The notes beneath the pieces were generated by a model. That model worked only from the letters and a program-made list of their open reading frames with translations, ran no database searches and was not told the origin of the DNA. The translations under genes were made by a program, and so were the position numbers. This document shows positions 1 through 6,674 of a stretch of DNA of 7,818 nucleotides, piece by piece (position 1 is the first letter of the stretch; every line of letters begins with the position of its first letter). The stretch spans positions 1 to 7,818 of the forward strand of contig JARRCQ010000068.1 of NCBI GenBank assembly GCA_029982105.1, in the 5' to 3' direction. This stretch comes from Candidatus Atribacteria bacterium (GTDB taxonomy: Bacteria > Atribacterota > Atribacteria > Atribacterales > Caldatribacteriaceae).

Positions 1-15
1 AGTATTTTAACAGGT

Positions 16-44
16 TTTACAGGATACTATAAATCGGATATAAT
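16..44 (+). promoter_or_regulatory. Promoter P1 of groESL (sigma-A type)
   Basis: The -35 box is TTTACA at 16-21 (5 of 6 matches to TTGACA). The -10 box is a perfect TATAAT at 39-44, and the spacer is 17 bp. Transcription would start near position 51, inside the first inverted repeat (46-64), so a protein bound there would block initiation or promoter clearance. It would leave a leader of about 170 nt before groES. This is the best promoter match in the window, although it was judged by eye. Confidence 0.75.
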
Positions 45-45
45 T

Positions 46-64
46 TTTTGTCATTTTGACAAAA
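46..64. promoter_or_regulatory. Operator-like inverted repeat O1
   Basis: This is a perfect 8-bp inverted repeat, TTTTGTCA then TTT then TGACAAAA, beginning two bases after the P1 -10 box. It is the same element as O2 read on the other strand. It does not match the CIRCE element bound by HrcA (TTAGCACTC-N9-GAGTGCTAA). It contains GTCAAA on the minus strand but lacks the tandem direct heptads of a CtsR site. The position implies repression of P1. The cognate regulator is unknown. Confidence 0.65.
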
Positions 65-75
65 TATTTTTTTAT

Positions 76-86
76 TTTTGTCAAAA
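76..86. promoter_or_regulatory. Lone operator half-site
   Basis: TTTTGTCAAAA matches one arm and the spacer of O2 (110-126) but lacks the opposing TGACAAA arm. It lies between O1 and O2. It could support cooperative binding by a repressor, or it could be chance in a T- and A-rich stretch. Confidence 0.35.
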
Positions 87-109
87 AACTAAAGTATTAA
101 CTGCGGTTC

Positions 110-126
110 TTTGTCAAAATGACAAA
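110..126. promoter_or_regulatory. Operator-like inverted repeat O2
   Basis: This is a 7-bp inverted repeat, TTTGTCA then AAA then TGACAAA, identical to the core of O1 on the opposite strand. Its centre (118) is 63 bp from the centre of O1 (55). That is close to six turns of B-DNA, so both sites face the same side of the helix. It overlaps the -35 box of the second candidate promoter. Confidence 0.65.
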
Positions 127-147
127 AAATTTACCTTGATTTATCTT
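119..147 (+). promoter_or_regulatory. Candidate second promoter P2 of groESL
   Basis: ATGACA at 119-124 (5 of 6 matches) and TATCTT at 142-147 (4 of 6 matches) are separated by 17 bp. The -35 box lies inside O2, which would suit repression. An alternative -10 with an upstream TG (TGCCATACT, 147-155) is nearby but has no matching -35. This is much weaker than P1. Confidence 0.35.
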
Positions 148-221
148 GCCATACTCTTGAAAAAATGGTTTGCAGGAATTAAAATAGGCAATGGCTAAAT
201 TGAAGAAAGGGGTGATAATGA

Positions 222-512
222 ATGAAGATTAAACCATTAGGAGATCGCATATTGGTACAAAGAGTCGAAGAAGAAGAGGTGAAAAAGGGAGGCATTATAA
301 TCCCGGATACGGCGAAAGAAAAGCCTCAACAAGGGAAAGTAATAGCGGTAGGTACGGGTAAAATTAGCGAAGATGGTAAGCGCTTGCCCTTAGAAGTTAA
401 AGAGGGAGATAAGATTCTCTTCGGTAAATATGCTGGTACAGAAGTGAAAATTGGGGACGAAGAATACCTAATTATGCGCGAAGATGACGTTTTAGGTATA
501 ATTGAAGGTTAA
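222..512 (+). CDS. groES: Co-chaperonin GroES (Hsp10)
   Basis: This 96-residue protein is full length for GroES. It forms the seven-membered lid that closes the GroEL chamber in the cytoplasm. The N-terminal KPLGDRILV block and the [18 protein letters not shown] segment, which is the mobile loop that docks on GroEL, are both clear. So are the roof-loop region and the C-terminal EDDVLGII ending. The ATG at 222 is preceded by AAAGGGGTG ending at 213. An out-of-frame ATG at 218 gives only a five-codon reading frame. groEL starts 19 nt downstream, so the two are co-transcribed. Control is probably through the inverted repeats at 46-64 and 110-126 rather than HrcA, because no CIRCE element is visible. 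The identification is certain. Confidence 0.98.
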   Translation: MKIKPLGDRILVQRVEEEEVKKGGIIIPDTAKEKPQQGKVIAVGTGKISEDGKRLPLEVKEGDKILFGKYAGTEVKIGDEEYLIMREDDVLGIIEG

Positions 513-528
513 AAGAAGGGAGGTATGA

Positions 529-2148
<1,620 letters not shown>

Positions 2149-2157
2149 TAGGTGAGG

Positions 2158-2163
2158 TATAAT
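2158..2163 (+). promoter_or_regulatory. Isolated TATAAT upstream of fmdB
   Basis: This is a perfect -10 hexamer ten bases after the groEL stop. No acceptable -35 is seen 15-18 bp upstream, and there is no TG extension. If it is used, transcription would start near 2170 and the 36-bp palindrome would lie in the fmdB leader. It is weak evidence by itself. Confidence 0.2.
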
Positions 2164-2180
2164 AGTAGTAACGGTGAATA

Positions 2181-2216
2181 AAACCACCCGGTAGAGATAT
2201 CTCTACCGGGTGGTTT
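2181..2216. terminator. Perfect 36-bp palindrome, probable hairpin terminator or attenuator
   Basis: Two 18-nt arms are exactly self-complementary with no separate loop; the left arm is AAACCACCCGGTAGAGAT. The RNA would fold into a very stable GC-rich hairpin beginning 32 nt after the groEL stop. The 3' side has only three T residues (TGGTTTACC), so it is a poor classic intrinsic terminator. The ribosome binding site of fmdB (2224-2230) begins eight bases further on. It may partly terminate groEL transcripts, protect the groESL message from 3' decay, or separate expression levels within one operon. As DNA it could also be a protein-binding dyad. Confidence 0.55.
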
Positions 2217-2236
2217 ACCATCTGGAGGTGAAAATA

Positions 2237-2506
2237 ATGCCGGTTTATGAATATCAATGCACTCAGTGCGGTAAAACTTTTGAAGAACTCCAATCTTTTA
2301 ATGATAAGCCAGTGAGTCAATGCCCTTTCTGTAAAGGGAGAGTAAAAAGGCTGATTGGTAGGAATATAGGATTGGTATTTAAGGGGAGCGGTTTTTATTC
2401 CACCGATTATCGTTCTTCTAATCCTTCCAGTTCTACGAACTCTTCCAGTTGCAGTACTTGTTCGAGCAGTAACTGCTCCACTTGTAGTGGAGGGAGTAGT
2501 TCTTAG
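2237..2506 (+). CDS. FmdB-family zinc-ribbon protein
   Basis: This small 89-residue cytoplasmic protein opens with MPVYEYQCTQCG, the hallmark of the FmdB family. Two CxxC knuckles (Cys8/11 and Cys29/32) form one predicted zinc ribbon over residues 1-45. The family is named for a putative regulator of formamidase genes, but its molecular role is mostly unestablished. The tail (55-89) is Ser-rich, low in complexity and disordered, and carries two further CSTC pairs (Cys72/75 and Cys80/83). The ATG at 2237 is chosen over a GTG at 2210 because GGAGGTG lies at 2224-2230 and the family begins at MPxYEY. The next gene starts seven bases after this stop. The family call is firm and the function unknown. 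Confidence 0.9.
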   Translation: MPVYEYQCTQCGKTFEELQSFNDKPVSQCPFCKGRVKRLIGRNIGLVFKGSGFYSTDYRSSNPSSSTNSSSCSTCSSSNCSTCSGGSSS

Positions 2507-2513
2507 TAGAAAT

Positions 2514-3143
2514 ATGGACCTGTGGGGATATCTTTTAATTGCCGGATTGTTAGTTCTTTTCGCCTTGGTAGGAGGAGCAAGAAGGAAAAGTTCCTCAGTT
2601 TCAGTATCTGAATTCTGGCAACAGAAGGAAAAAGAATTTGGAGAAAAAGAGATCCTTTCTGGATTTTCTCGCTACTTAGGAGGCCATCCTCGTTTTGAAG
2701 CAATAAGCGATGGTCTCCTTTTTTTGATGTCTAAAAGTTTGTGGTTTGAAAATTTTGAAAAAGGCCCTAATATTTTTGGTATCGCTCCTCCTTATGAAAA
2801 GATAATCATTCGCATTCCTCTTTCTCAAATAGAGGGGATGGAGTCTCTTCCAGAAAAAGAGCTCTTGTCTAAAGGTTTGGGAAATCAATTGTGGAGGTAT
2901 CATCGCCTATCCCGTCGCCCCTTTTATCTTGCTGTTAAGTACAGAGATGAGTGGCAAGGAGAGCGAACTCTTTACTTTGATAGTATGGTAGATGCTGATA
3001 CCTGGAAACAGGAGTTGGAAAAAGCCAAAAGTAATTATGTCCCGGAAGAAGAAACCAAAGAGACTGGAGTTTGCCCTCGGTGCGGGAAAAAGATAGATCC
3101 CGATTTTAAACTTTGCCCTTATTGTGGATACAAACTTTCTTAA
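2514..3143 (+). CDS. Membrane-anchored protein with PH/GRAM-like region and C-terminal zinc ribbon
   Basis: I do not recognise this 209-residue protein as a named family. Residues 3-21 form one hydrophobic helix followed by ARRK, which suggests an N-terminal anchor with the rest in the cytoplasm. Residues 60-172 read like a PH or GRAM beta-barrel capped by a helix: a strand pattern GLLFLMSKSLWFEN, then RIPLSQIEGME, then RTLYFDSMVDADTWKQELEKA. The C-terminus is a zinc ribbon, CPRC at 187-190 and CPYC at 201-204. No enzyme motif is visible. The start is uncertain. An in-frame GTG at 2487 has no binding site, while the ATG at 2514 fits the helix and probably relies on reinitiation after the fmdB stop (2504-2506), since GGAGGG at 2489-2494 is rather distant. 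Confidence 0.75.
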   Translation: MDLWGYLLIAGLLVLFALVGGARRKSSSVSVSEFWQQKEKEFGEKEILSGFSRYLGGHPRFEAISDGLLFLMSKSLWFENFEKGPNIFGIAPPYEKIIIRIPLSQIEGMESLPEKELLSKGLGNQLWRYHRLSRRPFYLAVKYRDEWQGERTLYFDSMVDADTWKQELEKAKSNYVPEEETKETGVCPRCGKKIDPDFKLCPYCGYKLS

Positions 3144-3153
3144 GGAGGTAGAG

Positions 3154-4041
3154 ATGCCTTTTCAAGTAGGACACTACCAAGATTTTTCTAAAGCTACAGG
3201 ATGTACAGTTTTTCTGTTTGAAGAACCCAATCGAGCAGTAGCTGCGGTGCGAGGTGGAGCTCCAGGAGGTCGAGAAACTGCTACTCTTTTCCCGGGAAAC
3301 TTGGTTGAGGGAGTGGATGCTATATTTTTTACCGGAGGTAGCGCTTTAGGTCTTTCTTGTGGAGAAGGAGTGGTAAATTTTTTGCGGGAAAGAAAAAGAG
3401 GACTTAAAACTCCGGGAGGGATAGTTCCCATTGTAGCGGGAGCAGTAATTTATGATTTGGAGATAGGAGAGCCATATTCTCCCGATAGAGAATGGGGATA
3501 TAATGCTTCTTTATCGGTAGAGGAAATTATAAAAGAGGGAACTATTGGAGCAGGAACGGGAGCTACCGTAGGGAAACTTATGGGAATGGGAAAAGCAGTG
3601 AAAGGAGGGTTTGGAAAAGGAAAAGCTAAAGTAGATGGGGAGGAGATATGTACTTTTGTAGTTACCAACTCTTGGGGAAATGTCTACTATCCGCAAACTG
3701 GAGAATTGGTAGCAGGAGTTAGGTTAGAAAAGCGAGGAGTAACACCTTCTCCTTTTAACACCACTTTAACTTTGATAGTTTTTGATTTCTTTCTCTCCCG
3801 GGAAGAATTATTTTCTCTTGCGGGAGTGGTTCATTCTGCTCTGGCTTCTTGTATTCGTCCTTTTGCCACGCTTTATGATGGTGATACCATTTTTTTAGTA
3901 TCTACAGGGAAAAAGAAAGTAAATGACTATTTAGCTCTGATTTCAGGAATTTATGAAAGCGTAGAAGAGGGAGTTTTAAATTCTGTCACCAAAGCTACAG
4001 GGCTGGCGGGCATTTTAGCTAAAAATGATATAATGGTCTAA
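3154..4041 (+). CDS. Family S58 (DmpA-like) self-processing aminopeptidase
   Basis: The 295-residue product belongs to the DmpA/BapA N-terminal-nucleophile hydrolases, which cut themselves into two chains and release N-terminal residues from peptides, amides or beta-peptides. Matching blocks are FFTGGSALGLSCGEGVV (58-74), GIVPIVAGAVIYDL (89-102), GTIGAGTGATVGKLMG (129-144), VVTNSWGNV (169-177) and YDGDTIF near the C-terminus. Self-cleavage is predicted between Asn202 and Thr203 (FNTTL), making Thr203 the catalytic N-terminal residue; this rests on family knowledge. The protein is somewhat shorter than many relatives. No signal peptide is seen, so it is cytoplasmic. AAGGAGG at 3142-3148 fixes the ATG at 3154 over a GTG at 3124 and overlaps the previous stop. 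The natural substrate is unknown. Confidence 0.9.
   Translation: MPFQVGHYQDFSKATGCTVFLFEEPNRAVAAVRGGAPGGRETATLFPGNLVEGVDAIFFTGGSALGLSCGEGVVNFLRERKRGLKTPGGIVPIVAGAVIYDLEIGEPYSPDREWGYNASLSVEEIIKEGTIGAGTGATVGKLMGMGKAVKGGFGKGKAKVDGEEICTFVVTNSWGNVYYPQTGELVAGVRLEKRGVTPSPFNTTLTLIVFDFFLSREELFSLAGVVHSALASCIRPFATLYDGDTIFLVSTGKKKVNDYLALISGIYESVEEGVLNSVTKATGLAGILAKNDIMV
4026..4034 (+). promoter_or_regulatory. Extended -10 promoter for the panT-coaX unit
   Basis: TGATATAAT combines a perfect -10 hexamer (4029-4034) with the TGn extension that can replace a -35 box. No good -35 is seen 17 bp upstream. It lies in the last codons of the S58 gene. Initiation near 4041 would give a leader of about 90 nt, matching the long gap before the next gene. 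Confidence 0.5.
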
Positions 4042-4131
4042 ATCTTACCGCTGACCGCAGGCAGCGAGGGAGTAGGAGTATTTAAATTTTACCGTCTGGT
4101 ATCTAAAAAGAACTGGAACGGAGGTGTTTTT
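4041..4131 (+). promoter_or_regulatory. Possibly structured 5' leader of the panT-like gene
   Basis: This is the only gap of this size inside the otherwise tight gene series. Visible pairings are CGCTG (4049-4053) with CAGCG (4062-4066) around an eight-base loop, and TACC (4090-4093) with GGTA (4098-4101) around GTCT. CCGT (4092-4095) could instead pair with ACGG (4118-4121), which touches the GGAGGTG binding site (4120-4126); that would exclude the TACC hairpin. The helices are short. I do not recognise a known riboswitch or T-box. Translational control by a ligand is only a hypothesis. Confidence 0.3.
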
Positions 4132-4632
4132 GTGGAAACAAGAACTAAGAAGTTTGTTTTAGCTGGTGTTTTAGGAGCAATTTCCGTGGTTTTGAGTATC
4201 ACCCCTTTAGGGCTTATTCCCGTTCCTAACCTTTCTTCTTATGCCACCACTATGCACATTCCTGCTATAATAGGGGGGATTATAGGTGGACCAGAGGTCG
4301 GAGCTTTGGTGGGATTGATTTTAGCTTTTTCCACCCTTCATCTCTTTGCCGGTAATGTTTTAGCTTGTTTTCTGCCTCGTATTCTCATCGGGGTGGTGGC
4401 CTATTATATCTGGCGGTGGTCGGGGAAGAAAGACTGGGGAATAGTGCTGGGAAGTTTGGGAGGAACTTTTACCAATACCATAGGAGTATTAGGTTTAATG
4501 GTGGTAACTGGTTTCTTTACCTGGGAGCAGATTTTACCTGTGTTGGTTCTTAATGGAGTTTTGGAATTAGTCATCTCTGGTATTTTAGCGTTACCTTTGG
4601 TACGCATTTTAAAGCGGGTGGTGAAAATTTGA
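4132..4632 (+). CDS. panT: ECF transporter S-component, probably for pantothenate
   Basis: This 166-residue integral membrane protein is the substrate-binding subunit of an energy-coupling-factor importer. Hydrophobic helices are visible at about 8-24, 42-68, 72-93, 103-125 and 134-160, with a positive C-terminus (LKRVVKI). The first helix has the small-xxx-small pattern AGVLGA (11-16), resembling the AxxxA motif that docks S-components on EcfT. The EcfA/EcfT energising subunits are not in the window and are presumably shared from elsewhere, as in group II systems. Pantothenate specificity is inferred from the four-base overlap with coaX, not from binding residues; another vitamin is possible. 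It starts with GTG at 4132, five bases after GGAGGTG. Confidence 0.72.
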   Translation: METRTKKFVLAGVLGAISVVLSITPLGLIPVPNLSSYATTMHIPAIIGGIIGGPEVGALVGLILAFSTLHLFAGNVLACFLPRILIGVVAYYIWRWSGKKDWGIVLGSLGGTFTNTIGVLGLMVVTGFFTWEQILPVLVLNGVLELVISGILALPLVRILKRVVKI

Positions 4633-5399
4633 GTAGAATATTAGTCATTGATGTCGGAAATACCCATACTACCTGGGGAGTGTATGACGATCAAGCGCTT
4701 CTTGCAAACTGGCGAGTATCTACTTCACCTTTTCGTACTTCTGATGAGTGGAGCTTTGTATTTCGAAATCTTTTAGAAGAACAAGAAATAGAAAAAGCTA
4801 CCTTAGAGCAAGTAGTCATTTCCTGTGTGGTTCCTCCGGTGTTAGGTGCTCTTGAGTATCTTTTCCGAGAAAAGTGGCATCTTCCCTGTCTTTCTGTGGG
4901 GCCGGGAGTTAGGACTGGTCTATCTCTTCGGGTAGAAGCTAAAGAAGTGGGTGCAGACCGAGTAGTTAATGCTTTAGCTGCTTCCTCCCTTTATGGAGGA
5001 GATTTAATTATTGTGGACTTTGGCACTGCCACCACTTTTTGTGCGGTAACGAAAAATAGAGAATATTTAGGAGGAGTAATTGCTCCGGGAATAAGCATAT
5101 CGGCTGAAGCGCTTTATGAGAAAACCGCTAAACTTCCTCGAGTGGATATTGAAGTCCCTTCCCATATTGTGGGCAGAAATACAGTGGAAGCTATGCACTC
5201 CGGGATTTTTTTTGGCCATATTGGTCTATCTCGGGAGATTGTCAAAAAAATGAAAGAAGAATTTTCTCTGGAGGCAAAAGTAGTGGGCACAGGAGGATGG
5301 AGTATCTTTTTGCACCGCTATTGTGACTTCATTGATATTTTTAATCCGGTTTTGACTTTGGAAGGTTTGAGGATTATTTATGAGCTCAACCAAGAATGA
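4629..5399 (+). CDS. coaX: Type III pantothenate kinase
   Basis: This 256-residue cytoplasmic enzyme phosphorylates pantothenate, the first committed step of coenzyme A synthesis. It is the ASKHA-fold kinase, unrelated to CoaA. Diagnostic motifs are VIDVGNTHT (6-14, phosphate loop), PPVLG near 69-73, GPGVRTG (91-97), GADRVVNA (108-115, with Asp110 as likely catalytic base), VDFGTATT (129-136), GGVIAPGI (148-155) and VGTGGWS (219-225). The length is typical. The start is TTG at 4629, whose TTGA overlaps the panT stop; GGGTGG just upstream serves as binding site, so translation is probably coupled. The bactofilin-like gene begins inside its last codons. Type III kinases generally resist CoA feedback, so control may sit at the transcript level. 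Confidence 0.96.
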   Translation: MSRILVIDVGNTHTTWGVYDDQALLANWRVSTSPFRTSDEWSFVFRNLLEEQEIEKATLEQVVISCVVPPVLGALEYLFREKWHLPCLSVGPGVRTGLSLRVEAKEVGADRVVNALAASSLYGGDLIIVDFGTATTFCAVTKNREYLGGVIAPGISISAEALYEKTAKLPRVDIEVPSHIVGRNTVEAMHSGIFFGHIGLSREIVKKMKEEFSLEAKVVGTGGWSIFLHRYCDFIDIFNPVLTLEGLRIIYELNQE

Positions 5400-5748
5400 A
5401 GAACAACAATTAGCCATTGTAGGAGGACAGTCTAAAATCAGTGGTAGTTTTCAAGGAGGAGATTTCTTGATTGTAGAAGGAGAATTTACGGGCTTAATTC
5501 AGTGTCGAGAGTTAGTGGTAACGAGAAAAGGTAAAATAGAAGCCTGGGTGGAAGTGGAAAATATGGAAGCCTGGGGGAATATTGGTGGTTTCTCTCGGGT
5601 TAAAAAAGCAATTTGTCGTAAAACCTCCCGGATAGGAGGTTGTATTATGGGAGGAGGTATTGCTTTAGAACCGGGAGCTGTAATTGAAGGGTCGTTGGCG
5701 TTTGAAAAAGTGGAGGATGTAGAAAATGAAAGACAAGAGAGTAGTTAG
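5380..5748 (+). CDS. Bactofilin-like polymer-forming protein
   Basis: This 122-residue protein resembles the bactofilin (DUF583) family, whose short beta-strand repeats stack into a beta-helix and polymerise into cytoskeletal filaments without nucleotide. Residues 18-107 show the pattern: SKISGSFQGGDFLIVEGEFTG, ELVVTRKGKIEAWVEV, AWGNIGGF, then ALEPGAVIEGSLAFE. N- and C-termini are short and polar, as expected. No membrane segment is visible. Unusually for the family it has three Cys (42, 79, 88). ATG 5380 lies inside coaX, with GAGG at 5369-5372, and its end overlaps the next gene by 23 nt. It is more divergent than typical bactofilins, so a standalone beta-helix protein that does not form filaments is an alternative. 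Confidence 0.7.
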   Translation: MSSTKNEEQQLAIVGGQSKISGSFQGGDFLIVEGEFTGLIQCRELVVTRKGKIEAWVEVENMEAWGNIGGFSRVKKAICRKTSRIGGCIMGGGIALEPGAVIEGSLAFEKVEDVENERQESS

Positions 5749-6631
5749 TGCAAGCTTGGGCTCTTCTAAAAGGAATCATCGTGCCGAAGTGGAACTTTTG
5801 GGTTGTAAGGTATCAGTAGAAAGAATAGGAGTGGATGGGGATAAAAATAAGTTTGTAGAGCTACTGCAAAGTTTAGATGGCAAAGTAGACGTTATTGGAT
5901 TGGGAGGAGCAGACCTTTACCTGCGAGCGGGAAAATACCGCTACGAAGTAAAAGATGTGGTAAAATTGGTCTCTGTGCTACGGGAAACACCCGTTGTAGA
6001 TGGAGGAGAATTAAAAGAGGTCTGGGAACGGGAAGTCCCTCGGTATTTGCATGATAGTGAGGGGATAGAATTTAAAGGGAAAACTGCTTTAATCATGAGT
6101 GGAATGGACCGTTATGGGTTGGCCGAAGGTCTTTATCGAGAAGGGTGTCATCTTCTCATTGGAGATTTACCTTTTGCCGTGGGTGTTCCTGGAGCTCTGC
6201 GTAATTTAGGAACTCTCCGTTTTTTATCGGTGCTGATGATGCCTGTTTTGCGTCGCCTTCCTATTGACGTTCTTTATCCCACCGGGAAAAAACAAGAGGA
6301 GCGTAAACCTCGTTTTAGTGGTTATTTCGAAAAAGCAGATATAATTGGAGGAGATTTTCTCTATATCTGGCGCTTTATGCCCGATCAATTGCCAGGTAAA
6401 ATGATAATCACCAATACTGTGACCTCTCAGGATGTATCGGAGATGAAAGAAAGAGGAGTAAAGATTCTGGTTACCACCACCCCGGAGATGAATGGTCGTT
6501 CTTTTGGCACTAATGTTTTACAGGCTATTTTTGTAGCTATTCTGGAAAAAAAGCCTGAAGACATAAAACCTGAGGAATATTTAGAGTTGATGAAAAAATT
6601 GAATATCCAGCCTCGAGTGGTAAGGCTATAG
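5726..6631 (+). CDS. 'Quinate 5-dehydrogenase'-like protein of uncertain function
   Basis: This 301-residue cytoplasmic protein resembles products labelled quinate 5-dehydrogenase in thermophilic clostridia such as Moorella. I recall the label but know of no experiment supporting it. The N-terminal half has VSASLGSSKRNH (7-18), VDVIGLGGADLYL (54-66) and GKTALIMSGMDRYGLAEGL (118-136), an alternating strand-helix layout like a Rossmann-type fold. Later landmarks are LYPTGKKQ (183-190), ADIIGGDFLYI (204-214) and KILVTTTPEMNGRSFGTNVLQA (246-267). I do not see the Lys and Asp catalytic pair of shikimate dehydrogenase. GGAGG at 5712-5716 fixes the ATG at 5726, within the end of the bactofilin-like gene. 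The tight coupling suggests a shared process, but none is established. Confidence 0.6.
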   Translation: MKDKRVVSASLGSSKRNHRAEVELLGCKVSVERIGVDGDKNKFVELLQSLDGKVDVIGLGGADLYLRAGKYRYEVKDVVKLVSVLRETPVVDGGELKEVWEREVPRYLHDSEGIEFKGKTALIMSGMDRYGLAEGLYREGCHLLIGDLPFAVGVPGALRNLGTLRFLSVLMMPVLRRLPIDVLYPTGKKQEERKPRFSGYFEKADIIGGDFLYIWRFMPDQLPGKMIITNTVTSQDVSEMKERGVKILVTTTPEMNGRSFGTNVLQAIFVAILEKKPEDIKPEEYLELMKKLNIQPRVVRL

Positions 6632-6636
6632 CTATC

Positions 6637-6665
6637 TTTATAAAAAGGATAAAAAGATATACAAT
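6637..6665 (+). promoter_or_regulatory. Candidate promoter for the acetyltransferase gene
   Basis: TTTATA at 6637-6642 (4 of 6 matches) and TACAAT at 6660-6665 (5 of 6 matches) are separated by 17 bp in the 43-nt gap. Transcription would begin near 6672, almost at the ATG (6675), giving a leaderless or nearly leaderless message. A TATCTTT (6633-6639) and AAAGATA (6653-6659) inverted repeat spans it. Both are AT-only or AT-rich, so chance is possible. Confidence 0.3.
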
Positions 6666-6674
6666 ATAAAGGCT

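Noticed and set aside
46..126. CtsR operator, because GTCAAA heptads occur three times counting both strands.
   Set aside because: The heptads are arranged as inverted repeats or alone, not as the tandem direct repeat with the short fixed spacing that CtsR needs.
191..232. Thirteen-codon reading frame ([13 protein letters not shown]) overlapping the groES start, as a possible leader peptide.
   Set aside because: It has no convincing ribosome binding site and no regulatory codon run. The match of its first codons to the groEL start looks coincidental.
2201..2220. T-box-like sequence (GGGTGGTTTACC) upstream of fmdB.
   Set aside because: The conserved TGGNACCGCG core is not matched, there is no room for a specifier stem, and the bases are fully explained by the 36-bp palindrome.
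4049..4070. Kink-turn or ribosomal-protein-leader-like motif in the panT leader.
   Set aside because: The resemblance was only a vague recollection of GCAGG/CGAGG spacing. The helices do not form the expected tandem GA pairs, and the downstream gene is not ribosomal.
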